From Corynebacterium efficiens YS-314 (GTDB lineage Bacteria; Actinomycetota; Actinomycetes; Mycobacteriales; Mycobacteriaceae), in NCBI RefSeq assembly GCF_000011305.1, contig NC_004369.1, forward strand, positions 2,666,001-2,730,000: DNA of 64,000 bases, in the 5' to 3' direction. The notes below the pieces were generated by a model. It saw only the letters and a program-made list of their open reading frames with translations. It did no database searches and had not been told where the DNA came from. Below are positions 1-8,113 of this stretch, piece after piece. Positions within the stretch are counted from its first letter, which is position 1; each line of letters begins with the position of its first letter. A program made the position numbers and the translations under genes.

Positions 1-2
1 TC

Positions 3-551
3 GCTGATGCCCCTGTGTGGTCAAGCAGCGTTGGCTGGCTGGATGCCTGCTCGGGAGTGGAATGGGTCGGTCACGCCACCCGATTCCGGGATATGGACGA
101 GGCGATGGGCAAACACACCTCCGGCCACGACCCAACCCCGGACATCGCTGCAGCACTGACCGGACGGGATGGCACCTGCGGTTTCCCGGGCTGCAATGTC
201 AGGGCAGAGAATTGCGACTGTGACCACCGCGTGAACCACGCTGATGGTGGTGCGACATGCCGACACAACTGCAAGCGGCTGTGCAGACACCACCACAACC
301 CCAAGACCAACGGTCGGATCGCTTACCTCATGGATCCCGTCACCGGAATCACCGTGTGGGTACTGGAGGACGGATCCTGGGCGGTCGATGTGCCGGAAGG
401 ACCATTGACCCCGGCCAGCGCCAGGTGGGCACAGACCGTCTCCCAGTACCGCACCGCGCACCGTAAGCGCTGGGCGGCTGAGGCTAGAGCCGAGGCGAGG
501 GCGGCAGCGAAAGGAACCGCTGAAACCCAGGCCGACGAGCCACCGTTCTAG
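3..551 (+). CDS. HNH endonuclease domain protein (13E12/DUF222 type), 5'-truncated by window edge
   Basis: The reading frame is open to the left edge, so only the C-terminal part of the gene is seen. It carries a Cys/His-rich HNH segment: CGFPGC, then CDCDHRVNH, then a CRHHHNPKTNG stretch, which matches the HNH nuclease domain at the end of actinobacterial 13E12/DUF222 repeat proteins. The Ala/Glu/Arg-rich tail is usual for that family. The role of these proteins is unsettled; they are mobile-like and multicopy in actinobacteria. The stop codon lies in a CTAG shared with the convergent ddh gene. The family call is firm, the function is unknown. Confidence 0.8.
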   Translation, partial: ADAPVWSSSVGWLDACSGVEWVGHATRFRDMDEAMGKHTSGHDPTPDIAAALTGRDGTCGFPGCNVRAENCDCDHRVNHADGGATCRHNCKRLCRHHHNPKTNGRIAYLMDPVTGITVWVLEDGSWAVDVPEGPLTPASARWAQTVSQYRTAHRKRWAAEARAEARAAAKGTAETQADEPPF

Positions 552-1510
552 ACGTCGCGGGCGATCAGGTCATCGAGTGGTGTCGGGGACAGGAGGTAGG
601 GAGCGACCTCCAGAACGGTGAATGCCCCAGCCTGACCTGCTTCCTTCAGTCGGTAGGCAGCACGTCCGAACGCAATCTGGGAGGAGGCGGTGAAGTCAGG
701 GTTGCGATCCAGCTTCAGGGTGTACTCCACAGTGTGGTGGAAACCGCCGGTGTCACCGGTGGTGATCACATGACCGCCGTGGGGCATTCCGGTGTGCTCG
801 GAATCGAAGGTAGCCTCATCGATGAAGTTGACCTCCACCTCATAGCCGACGAAGTAGTCAGCCATGGTGCGGATCTCATTCTCGATGCGCTCGTGCTCGG
901 ACTCCGGGGCGACCACGAAACACTGACGCTTGTGGGTCTGTTTACCGGTCAGCCCCTCAGCCTCACCGCGGCGTGCCTTCTCCAGGGCATCCTCGGAAGG
1001 CAGGGTGTACTGGACGGCCTTCTCGACGCCGTCGATGCGTCGCAAGGCATCGGAGTGGCCCTGGGACAGACCCGGTCCCCAGAAGGTGTGCTGCTGGTGA
1101 TCGGCGAGCAGGGCTGCGCCGTACACGCGGTTGATGGAGAACATCCCCGGATCCCAACCGGTGGCGACAACAGAGACATTGCCGGCGGCACGGGCGGCCT
1201 CATCCATCACCTGACGGTGACGCGGGATGTCCCGGTGGTTGTCATAGGTGTCCACGGTGCAGGCGAATGCCGCAAAACCCGGGGCCTGCTCCGGGATGTC
1301 AGTGGCGGAACCCATGCAGAGGAAGAGGAGATCAACATCGCCGGTGTGCTTCTCCGTCTCGGCGACGTTGAACACGGGGGTGTCGGTGTCCAGGGTGTCG
1401 CGGCGGGAGAAGATCCCCACCAGTTCCATGTCCGGTTGCTGGACGATGAGCTTCTCGACGCTCTTCCCCAGATTTCCATAACCAACGATTGCTGCGCGGA
1501 TCTTCGACAT
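548..1510 (-). CDS. ddh: meso-diaminopimelate D-dehydrogenase
   Basis: Catalyses reversible NADPH-dependent reductive amination of L-tetrahydrodipicolinate to meso-diaminopimelate, the one-step branch of lysine and peptidoglycan precursor synthesis known in Corynebacterium. The 320-residue protein has the Rossmann motif GYGNLG near residues 10-15, FLCMGSATD, the WDPGMFSINR stretch and the C-terminal APYLLSP segment of Corynebacterium Ddh. Its length equals that of the C. glutamicum enzyme. It stands alone on the minus strand and converges with the HNH gene, sharing a 4-base stop overlap. Confidence 0.97.
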   Translation of the reverse strand: MSKIRAAIVGYGNLGKSVEKLIVQQPDMELVGIFSRRDTLDTDTPVFNVAETEKHTGDVDLLFLCMGSATDIPEQAPGFAAFACTVDTYDNHRDIPRHRQVMDEAARAAGNVSVVATGWDPGMFSINRVYGAALLADHQQHTFWGPGLSQGHSDALRRIDGVEKAVQYTLPSEDALEKARRGEAEGLTGKQTHKRQCFVVAPESEHERIENEIRTMADYFVGYEVEVNFIDEATFDSEHTGMPHGGHVITTGDTGGFHHTVEYTLKLDRNPDFTASSQIAFGRAAYRLKEAGQAGAFTVLEVAPYLLSPTPLDDLIARDV

Positions 1511-1576
1511 TTCCTATCCTCCAGGATGATGGTGGCAAGTTTCTCCCCCGAGCATACTGCCGTGCATACTGGTGTC

Positions 1577-2386
1577 ATGATCAGGGGATCTTTGGAACAC
1601 CAGGGCCACGAACGCACCTTCACCATCATCGAGCCGGAACAACCCTCAGATACCCTTCTGGTGTTCTTCCACGGATCCCAACAATCCGGAACTGTCACCA
1701 GGAAGTTCACCAACTTCACCTTCGATGAGCTGACAGACCGGGGATGCGTGGTGGTCTACCCCGACGGGGTTGAGCAGCATTTCAACGATGCGCGTATCGG
1801 CCTGGATGAAAAGACCCGGCACATGAACATCGACGATGTCGGTTTCTTCATCAAACTGGTGGAATACATGCACCTGCACCACGGGATCACCCGTGTGTTT
1901 GTGGCCGGTTACTCCAACGGGGGCCAGATGGTCCTTCGGCTCATGCACGAGGTACCCAAGATGTTGTCAGGTGCGGCCACCGTGGCGGCGAACATGCCGG
2001 TTCCCGACAACACCCTCCCTGAGGTGCTCCTCCACAAGCCCCACCCCGTCCCCTATCTGGCCATGGCGGGCACAGCGGATCCCTTCTCGCCCTACTCCGG
2101 CGGGGATGCGGGCATTGGTGCCAGCCACCGACGTGGCCGCGGCATGTCCGCCCATGACTCGGCAGCGTATTTCGCCGGTCGTAATGGGCTGACGGAATCG
2201 ACGAAGACCCGGCGTGCGGGGAACATCGTCGTCGACCGGTGGGACGGTGAGTCACCGGTGGAGCTGTGGACGCTCATCGGGGTGGGCCATCTGGTTCCGA
2301 GCAACAAGAATTACCCGGATTTCCTCGGCCCCTCCACCGATGAGCTCGTCGCCGCGGAGGTCATCGCCGATTTCTTCGGCCTCTAG
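1577..2386 (+). CDS. LpqC-like alpha/beta hydrolase (PHB-depolymerase/feruloyl-esterase family)
   Basis: A 269-residue alpha/beta hydrolase. The nucleophile elbow reads GYSNGG (VFVAGYSNGGQMVLRL), the oxyanion region reads LLVFFHGSQQSG, and the C-terminal GVGHLVPSN supplies a plausible catalytic His. This pattern fits the poly(3-hydroxybutyrate) depolymerase / LpqC esterase family. No signal peptide is visible, so it is probably cytoplasmic, unlike many family members. The ATG at 1577 was chosen because the family homology begins there; the frame is open further upstream but only as the antisense of ddh. Substrate is unknown. The stop overlaps that of the convergent HAD gene. Confidence 0.82.
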   Translation: MIRGSLEHQGHERTFTIIEPEQPSDTLLVFFHGSQQSGTVTRKFTNFTFDELTDRGCVVVYPDGVEQHFNDARIGLDEKTRHMNIDDVGFFIKLVEYMHLHHGITRVFVAGYSNGGQMVLRLMHEVPKMLSGAATVAANMPVPDNTLPEVLLHKPHPVPYLAMAGTADPFSPYSGGDAGIGASHRRGRGMSAHDSAAYFAGRNGLTESTKTRRAGNIVVDRWDGESPVELWTLIGVGHLVPSNKNYPDFLGPSTDELVAAEVIADFFGL

Positions 2387-3228
2387 ATCCTGACCTGGTC
2401 CTTCTCAATCAGGCCCAGCTCGATGAAGGCCTTGGCCAGTCCATCCTCCTCCGCACTGTCGGTGACCAGGTCTGCCGCCTCGGTGAGTGCTACGGAAGCG
2501 CGCCCCACGGCGACCCCCCGGGCACTGGCCTCAAATAGAGAGAGGTCACGGGAACTGTCACCGAACGCGATGGTGTCCTCGCGACGTGCGTTGAGGAATT
2601 TCAGGAGACGGTTGACCGCCTCACGCTTGGACACACCACCGACGCCGACGGACCCGAACAGAGCGTCCTCGCCGAAGTTGCCCCACGTGGAATGCTCCAG
2701 GTTGGGGAAATGACTGCGGGTGGCCTCGAAGTCATCGTAGGAATTGAGGATGTAGCTGATCTTGTTCACGTCATCCCGGTAGAGATTCTCGTTCCAGATC
2801 ATATCCGGGTAGAAGTCACGGGTGGTCATCTCATCGATGCCCTTCTCCTCCGCCATCCGGCGCAGCAGTGCGTCACCCTCCTCCTCGAAATTGGGGCTGG
2901 CGTAGAGACCGTTATTTGATTCGAGGTAGAACTCGCATCCGCGCTGCTTCAGCCAGTCCACCACCTGGCGGGTCTCCTCCCCGGACAGACCACGGTGGTA
3001 GACCACCTGCTGATGGCTCTCCACATAGGCGCCCTGGGCTCCGATCAGGCCGTCGACGCCGATGTTCCACAGCTCCTGCGGGACCTCAGCGATGCTTCGG
3101 CCCGTGCTCAGGTAGACCTTGTGCCCATTGGAGCGGGCTGCACGGAGCGCCTCGACCGCTGAATGGGGCAGCCGGTTGGTGTAGTCGATCAACGTTCCGC
3201 CGATGTCGACAAAAAGTATGTTTCCCAT
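2383..3228 (-). CDS. HAD-superfamily hydrolase, Cof-like, with altered motif I
   Basis: 281 residues with HAD (Cof/type IIB) architecture. Motif I is DIGGT at residues 8-12, motif II is a STGRS stretch, motif III a Lys in SKREAVNRLL, and motif IV reads GDSSRDLSLF. The second Asp of the usual DxDGT, which acts as acid/base in phosphatases, is Gly here. The nucleophile Asp remains. The start is the ATG at 3228, directly before the motif I strand; a longer frame to 3258 adds ten unrelated residues. Substrate is unknown; with the changed motif it may be a weak phosphatase or have another activity. Confidence 0.8.
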   Translation of the reverse strand: MGNILFVDIGGTLIDYTNRLPHSAVEALRAARSNGHKVYLSTGRSIAEVPQELWNIGVDGLIGAQGAYVESHQQVVYHRGLSGEETRQVVDWLKQRGCEFYLESNNGLYASPNFEEEGDALLRRMAEEKGIDEMTTRDFYPDMIWNENLYRDDVNKISYILNSYDDFEATRSHFPNLEHSTWGNFGEDALFGSVGVGGVSKREAVNRLLKFLNARREDTIAFGDSSRDLSLFEASARGVAVGRASVALTEAADLVTDSAEEDGLAKAFIELGLIEKDQVRI

Positions 3229-3413
3229 GCCACAATCGTACGCTTTTCGACGCTCCATCGTGCCGAGACCACATCACAGGGACAATCTCCCTAGTCAGAG
3301 CAGGAAAGTTACAAACTGACACTTAGATGTTCGCAAACTGTTACATACCTGAGAGGGAATCACAGATAAACGGACCTACAATCGGGCCTAACATCGAACA
3401 AAGGAGAAAGAAC

Positions 3414-3497
3414 ATGCGTGGAAGTGGACTCATCTGGACCATCGTCGGCATCCTGGCCATCATTGCGCTGGCCATCTGGATTTTCTCGGCCCTGTAG
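3414..3497 (+). CDS. 27-residue single-span membrane peptide
   Basis: A short frame, MRGSGLIWTIVGILAIIALA followed by IWIFSAL, which is nearly all one transmembrane helix. It is preceded by a good ribosome site (AAGGAG at 3401-3406) and a possible -10 TACAAT at 3377-3382, and followed within 25 bases by a perfect 10-bp terminator hairpin. Having its own start signals, stop and terminator makes a real small gene likely. Function is unknown; it resembles the tiny hydrophobic proteins that sit in actinobacterial membranes. Confidence 0.7.
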   Translation: MRGSGLIWTIVGILAIIALAIWIFSAL

Positions 3498-3520
3498 ATC
3501 GGATTATTTCCGGCCCCCGG

Positions 3521-3548
3521 AGAGCGTGACGCTTCGTCGTCACGCTCT
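3521..3548 (+). terminator. Rho-independent terminator after the 27-residue peptide gene
   Basis: Perfect 10-bp stem AGAGCGTGAC / GTCACGCTCT with an 8-base loop, followed by TCATCTTTTT. It ends the small-peptide transcript ahead of the BenE-type gene. Confidence 0.85.
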
Positions 3549-3641
3549 TCATCTTTTTCCGGGGAGACCCGGAACCCCCACAAAGTGAGTTGGGACACTA
3601 CTATCTACGGGAACATGCCCCCTTAGTTGTTAGGATTTTCC

Positions 3642-4919
3642 ATGTCTCCGCTCCTGGCGATTGAAAAACCCCACCTGCCCCGACCGACCCTCAGGGAGTT
3701 TCTCAGCGACGCCGGCCCCCAGGAGATCGGCAATGGACTGGTGGCCCTGATCTTCTCCGCGTCGGGTCCCATCGCGGTGATCCTCGCCGCCGCGGCCTCC
3801 GGGAATCTCACACCGGATGAAACCTCCTCGTGGATTCTCGGTGCCTTCCTGGGCAACGGTCTGCTGACACTGTTCCTGACCTACCTCTACCGCAGCCCCC
3901 AGGCCTATTTCTGGACCATACCCGGCACTGTCCTGGCCGGTGATGCCCTGACCCACCTGAGTTTCGGGGAGGTGGTGGGCGCCTATCTGGCCACGGCGGT
4001 GGTGGTGTTCCTACTCGGCTGGACGGGATTGATCGGCCGGATCATGGCGGTACTTCCGCCGACCATCGTCATGGCGATGGTCGCCGGCATCTTCCTGCGG
4101 TTCGGACTCGACCTCATCACCGCCGCCACCGGCGATCCCCTCATCGCCCTGCCCATGATCATTCTGTTCGTAGTCCTGAGCATGATGCCGAAGATCGCCG
4201 CGGTGGCACCACCTGTGGCCATGGCTGCGGTGGTGGGAACCGTGGTTGCGATCCTCTCGGGTGCGCTCGGGTCCGGCATCCTGGACAACGGCGTCATCGC
4301 CACCCCGGTGTTCATCACCCCGGTGTTCTCCTTCGCTGCCATGACCGAGCTTGTCATTCCCCTGGCCATCACCGTGGTCATCGTCCAGAACGGACAGGGA
4401 ATCGCAGTGCTCAGCGCAGCTGGACATAAACCGGCTGTGAATCTGGCGGCTGCGGCCAGTGGGCTCGTATCCATCCCGATGGCCTTCATCGGCAATGTGA
4501 CCTCATGCCTGACCGGCCCGACCAACGCGCTGATCGTGTCCGGCCCCAATAAGGAACGCCACTATGCAGCGGCGATGGTTACCGCGATCGGAGCGGTCTG
4601 TGTTGGCCTGGTCTCCCCGGCTTTCGTTGGCTTCATGCTGGCCATGCCCGTTTCCTTCGTGGCCACCCTCGCGGGCATCGCCATGTTCACCCCGCTGAAG
4701 AATGCCTTCGTGGCGGGGTTCTCCGGGGCATTTTCCACCGGGGCGTTGGTGTGTTTCCTGGTGACTGTCTCCGAGATCTCCCTCCTGGGTATCTCCGCAC
4801 CATTCTGGGGCATTGTCTTCGGATGCCTGCTGGCGTGGCTGCTGGACCCGAAACCCGGCAAGGCCAAGTCCACCACTTCGCAACCGACGGGGAAGTTGGT
4901 GCCTTCGGAGAAAAAGTAG
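3642..4919 (+). CDS. BenE-family transporter (benzoate/H+ symporter-like)
   Basis: 425 residues, about 10-12 hydrophobic spans, an integral membrane carrier. The stretches YFWTIPGTVLAG, VTSCLTGPTNALI and the alternating Ala/Gly-rich helices are typical of the BenE family of secondary transporters, in which the best known member imports benzoate with protons. No aromatic-catabolism gene is nearby, so the substrate here is open. The ATG at 3642 is preferred over the in-frame TTG at 3627 because of AGGA just upstream and because the homology starts later. It is monocistronic in appearance. Confidence 0.85.
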   Translation: MSPLLAIEKPHLPRPTLREFLSDAGPQEIGNGLVALIFSASGPIAVILAAAASGNLTPDETSSWILGAFLGNGLLTLFLTYLYRSPQAYFWTIPGTVLAGDALTHLSFGEVVGAYLATAVVVFLLGWTGLIGRIMAVLPPTIVMAMVAGIFLRFGLDLITAATGDPLIALPMIILFVVLSMMPKIAAVAPPVAMAAVVGTVVAILSGALGSGILDNGVIATPVFITPVFSFAAMTELVIPLAITVVIVQNGQGIAVLSAAGHKPAVNLAAAASGLVSIPMAFIGNVTSCLTGPTNALIVSGPNKERHYAAAMVTAIGAVCVGLVSPAFVGFMLAMPVSFVATLAGIAMFTPLKNAFVAGFSGAFSTGALVCFLVTVSEISLLGISAPFWGIVFGCLLAWLLDPKPGKAKSTTSQPTGKLVPSEKK

Positions 4920-4961
4920 CGCCCCGCCTCTTTACAGGAGCCCGGTGGGCGCAGTACTTTG

Positions 4962-4986
4962 TATGACATAGTAGTTTGTTAAACAA
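4962..4986. promoter_or_regulatory. Two small palindromes upstream of the padR gene, possible autoregulatory operator
   Basis: TATG-A-CATA at 4962-4970 and TTGTT-A-AACAA at 4976-4986 are each perfect odd-length palindromes, 5 bases apart, 16 bases before the PadR start codon. PadR regulators commonly repress their own operon from sites of this kind. Binding is inferred, not shown. Confidence 0.45.
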
Positions 4987-5001
4987 TCAAGAAGGTGCCC
5001 C

Positions 5002-5328
5002 ATGTCTGAATCCCAGATGCGTAAAGGTGTCCTGGAGCTGATGGTCCTGGCCATCCTGAACCGCACACCGTCCTATGGCGGAGCCCTGCTGGAGACCCTC
5101 ACCGGCACAGGGGGAACGGACATCTCCTCCGGAACCCTGTACCCACTGTTATCCAGATTGCGTCGCAGTGGCGTCCTGGAGACCCGCTGGGAGGAATCGC
5201 CCGTCGGTCCGCCACGCAAGATCTACCACCTGACAGCACAGGGTCAGCAGCGTCTGACAGCACTCCGTCACGACTGGGACACCCTGGTCACCACCGTCAC
5301 CAACATCCTGAGAGAGGACACGCCATGA
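5002..5328 (+). CDS. PadR-family transcriptional regulator
   Basis: 108 residues, a stand-alone PadR winged helix: an N-terminal LELMVLAILNRTPSYGGALL helix pair, SSGTLYPLLSRLRRSGVLE recognition helix and the wing PPRKIYHLTAQGQ. PadR proteins respond to small ligands or stress and repress neighbouring membrane or efflux genes. The next gene overlaps it by ATGA (5325-5328), so the two are translationally coupled and the downstream membrane protein is the probable target. Two small palindromes lie just upstream. Confidence 0.92.
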   Translation: MSESQMRKGVLELMVLAILNRTPSYGGALLETLTGTGGTDISSGTLYPLLSRLRRSGVLETRWEESPVGPPRKIYHLTAQGQQRLTALRHDWDTLVTTVTNILREDTP

Positions 5329-5918
5329 AGTTCTTCAACACCAATCCCCGTCTCCGCAACTTCGAACCGGAAAACCCGAATCTATGGGTTCCCCGCACCA
5401 TCGGCCTGGGCTGGGATCTCAACATCGGGGCCGTGGCGGTCAAACTGGGACTGATCCGCCCGGATGATTCCCTGCCCGATCTTGAGGAACACATCCCCAA
5501 CGAGGTGAGCACCACGCTGCGCATCGCGCCCATTCTCGGCGCGGTGGCCGTGACCGTGGCCGGCGTCCAGCTCGCCCGCACCCATGACCGCCTCCCCTCA
5601 CACTGGGGGCTGACCATGAAACCCGCCAGGTGGTCAAACGCCCCGGCAGCGGTGGCACCACCCGTGCTCATCTCCGCCGGTTCCGCCATCTGGGCCACCG
5701 CCGCACCGCGTGTCGACGTAACCCTGGCCGCCCAGGCACTGGGTCTGCAGACCATGTCCCTGCTGCTCCTCGCTGCAGCCGCCCGACCATCCTCACGTCT
5801 GCTCCCCGCCACAGGTCTGATCGCGCTCCCCGCCGTGGCCACCGGGATTCTCACGGCGACGGTGCGCAGCGCCCTGAATAACCTGGACACCAAACTGAAG
5901 TCGGACAACGCTTCCTAG
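5325..5918 (+). CDS. DUF5808-like membrane protein coupled to PadR
   Basis: 197 residues. The N-terminal half has a NLWVPRTIGLGWDLNIG block resembling the DUF5808 domain, which is cytosolic and often linked to PadR genes. The C-terminal half has four hydrophobic spans and a LPSHWGL motif resembling DUF1648-type membrane proteins. The ATG overlaps the padR stop, which points to co-expression. The biochemical role is unknown; the PadR pairing suggests an inducible membrane-stress or transport function. Confidence 0.7.
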   Translation: MKFFNTNPRLRNFEPENPNLWVPRTIGLGWDLNIGAVAVKLGLIRPDDSLPDLEEHIPNEVSTTLRIAPILGAVAVTVAGVQLARTHDRLPSHWGLTMKPARWSNAPAAVAPPVLISAGSAIWATAAPRVDVTLAAQALGLQTMSLLLLAAAARPSSRLLPATGLIALPAVATGILTATVRSALNNLDTKLKSDNAS

Positions 5919-5934
5919 CACACCCAGGAAATGC

Positions 5935-5960
5935 AAAAGCGCCGGAAAACCGGCGCTTTT
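5935..5960. terminator. Bidirectional terminator
   Basis: AAAAGCGCCGG, loop AAAA, CCGGCGCTTTT: a perfect 11-bp stem with A and T runs on both sides, lying between the convergent padR operon and the small membrane-protein gene, so it can serve both strands. Confidence 0.92.
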
Positions 5961-5978
5961 CTCAATTCCAGAAATGAT

Positions 5979-6326
5979 TTACCAGAACACAGCCAGAGCA
6001 ATGTTAATAAGGGCGAGACCACCGACGGCATGAGCCAGCCCCTTGGAAACCGGCTCATTGCGGGCAACCTTACGACGACCGATGATGGCTGCCACCAGCA
6101 CGACGATGAGAATGACCAGCTTGATGCCGATCTTCATATGGTTGACATCACCGTCATTCATCTCCAGCAGGCCGACCAGCAGAATGCCGGTGACCAGCTG
6201 AACCCAGGCACCGATATGCTGCCACTGCAGCACGGTGGGGTTCTTGAACGTTGCCAGCCAACCACCGACCAGCGCCGCTGTACCCAGAATGTGGAAGAAG
6301 ATCAGAAGGGAGTGAAGGATATCCAT
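5979..6326 (-). CDS. Small four-span membrane protein, function unknown
   Basis: 115 residues. The start ATG at 6326 gives MDILHSLLIFFHILGTAALV and about four transmembrane helices; the frame extends upstream only into the complement of the tRNA gene. The short basic segment GRRKVARNEP separates helices three and four. No motif gives a function. It lies directly downstream of tRNA-Thr on the same strand. Confidence 0.75.
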   Translation of the reverse strand: MDILHSLLIFFHILGTAALVGGWLATFKNPTVLQWQHIGAWVQLVTGILLVGLLEMNDGDVNHMKIGIKLVILIVVLVAAIIGRRKVARNEPVSKGLAHAVGGLALINIALAVFW

Positions 6327-6374
6327 GGCAATGACACTAACAGGAGGATTCCCACTCCACCCAGTTGGAAAATG

Positions 6375-6447
6375 AGCTGGAGACGAGACTTGAACTCGCA
6401 ACCTACGCATTACAAGTGCGTTGCGCTACCGATTGCGCCACTCCAGC
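6375..6447 (-). tRNA. tRNA-Thr (anticodon TGT)
   Basis: The complement folds as a cloverleaf: acceptor arms GCTGGAG / CTCCAGC, anticodon stem ACGCA / TGCGT around the loop CTTGTAA (anticodon TGT, reads ACA), and the T-arm loop GTTCAAGTC. The 3' CCA is not encoded. The divergent neighbour is thrE, an arrangement known for the threonine exporter locus of C. glutamicum. Confidence 0.95.
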
Positions 6448-6592
6448 ACCGCATCTGCCGTCGCCCCGTGAGGGTGTTACGTCAAATACAACAACGTATC
6501 GTAGCGCACACATCGCCGGTGGTGGGAATCGACCCCCGACCACAGCTAAGGTGGCGGTAATCAACCACAAACAAACCGCAGAATCGATCTGA

Positions 6593-8053
6593 TTGGACCA
6601 GCTCGTGCAGGAATTTCTTCAGCGACTGGTGAGCTTCGCCACGCTTAGGGGACGCATCTCCACCGTCGATGCAGCCAAGGCAGCACCCCCGCCTTCACCC
6701 CTTGCCCCCATTGACCTCACCGATCATCCCCAGGTGGCCGGTGTAATGGACCTGGCCGCCCGGATCGGGGACATCCTCCTGTCCTCCGGGACATCTAACA
6801 GTGACACCAAGGTTCAGATCCATGCGGTGACCGCCGCATACGGCCTGTACTACTGCCATGTGGATATCACGCTCAACACCATCACCATCTTCACCACCAT
6901 CGGCGTGGAGCGTAAAACCCCGGTGAGTATCTTCCGTGTCGTCCGGAAGCTGGATACCAACTTCTCCAAACTGTCCGAGGTTGACCGCCTGATCCGCTCC
7001 ATCCAGGCTGGCGCCACGCCACCCGAGGTGGCGGAGAAGATCCTCGACGACATCGAACAGTCCCCGGCCTCGTATGGCTTTGTCACCTCGCTTTTCGGCT
7101 GGTCGCTGCTGGGCGGTGCCGTCGCCACCCTGCTGGGCGGTGGATGGTTGGTGGCCCTGGTGGCGTTTCTCACCGCAGGCATCATCATCGGGGTGTCCAC
7201 ACTGCTGGGTAGAGCTGGCCTGCCGACGTTCTTCCAGAACGTCACGGGCGGGTTCATCGCCACCATGCCGGCGGCCGTCGCCTACCAGCTCGCCCTCGAC
7301 TACGGGCTGGAGATCAAACCCTCGCAGATCATCGCCTCGGGCATCATCGTCCTGCTCGCTGGACTGACGCTGGTCCAGTCACTGCAGGACGGCATCACCG
7401 GGGCTCCGGTGACCGCCAGCGCACGGTTCTTCGAGACCCTGTTGTTCACCGGCGGCATCGTCGGTGGTGTGGGTATCGGCATCCAGCTCGCGGGGGCCAT
7501 AGGGGTGATGCTGCCGCCCCTGGAGACAGCCACCGCCCCCAATTCCGCGTCGATCGCGGTGCGGGTGATCGCCGGTGGTGTCGCGGCGGCGGGATTCACC
7601 GTCGCCTGTTACGCGGAGTGGTCCTCGGTGTTCATCGCCGGTGTGACCGCGCTGGTGGGTTCCTCATTCTTCTATTTCATGCTGTCCATCGGGGCCGGCG
7701 GTGTGGTCGCTGCCGCCGCGGCTGCCACGGCCGTGGGTTTCGCCGGTGGTCTCCTGGCGCGTCGTTACCTCATCCCACCGCTCATCGTCTCCATCGCCGG
7801 TATCACCCCGATGCTGCCGGGCCTGTCGATCTACCGGGGCATGTACGCATCGTTGAACGATCAGGCCCTCATCGGTTTCACCAACATCGCCGTGGCGCTG
7901 GCCACCGCCTCCGCCCTGGCGGCAGGTGTGGTCTTCGGTGAGTGGTTCGCACGCAGACTGCGTCGCCCGCCGAGGATCAACCCCTACCGGGCACTGATCA
8001 AGGCCACCCAGTTCTCGTTCCAGGATTCCCGGAACAAACCACCACGTCGGTAA
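6593..8053 (+). CDS. thrE: Threonine/serine exporter ThrE
   Basis: Exports L-threonine and L-serine with proton-motive force. The protein (486 residues) has the cytosolic N-terminal domain with SSGTSNSDTKVQIHAV and GATPPEVAEKILD stretches, followed by about ten membrane spans, and closely resembles C. glutamicum ThrE from SFATLRGRIST to NPYRALIKA. The TTG at 6593 is the first in-frame start; no strong ribosome site is visible, and homology begins around residue 12, so the real start could be a GTG at 6605 or 6629. It runs divergently from tRNA-Thr. Confidence 0.95.
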   Translation: MDQLVQEFLQRLVSFATLRGRISTVDAAKAAPPPSPLAPIDLTDHPQVAGVMDLAARIGDILLSSGTSNSDTKVQIHAVTAAYGLYYCHVDITLNTITIFTTIGVERKTPVSIFRVVRKLDTNFSKLSEVDRLIRSIQAGATPPEVAEKILDDIEQSPASYGFVTSLFGWSLLGGAVATLLGGGWLVALVAFLTAGIIIGVSTLLGRAGLPTFFQNVTGGFIATMPAAVAYQLALDYGLEIKPSQIIASGIIVLLAGLTLVQSLQDGITGAPVTASARFFETLLFTGGIVGGVGIGIQLAGAIGVMLPPLETATAPNSASIAVRVIAGGVAAAGFTVACYAEWSSVFIAGVTALVGSSFFYFMLSIGAGGVVAAAAAATAVGFAGGLLARRYLIPPLIVSIAGITPMLPGLSIYRGMYASLNDQALIGFTNIAVALATASALAAGVVFGEWFARRLRRPPRINPYRALIKATQFSFQDSRNKPPRR

Positions 8054-8113
8054 ACAGTACGGGAATGGAGTAGACTTGATGGCTGATCGCTTTAGAAAAC
8101 TCCAGGAGGATCC

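Noticed and set aside
734..1576. A long open frame antisense to ddh joined to the LpqC-like gene
   Set aside because: It is the complement of ddh; homology of the esterase begins at 1577, where a fitting ATG exists.
5931..6560. Plus-strand open frame over the small membrane protein and tRNA-Thr
   Set aside because: Antisense to the minus-strand membrane gene and tRNA; no start signal or homology.
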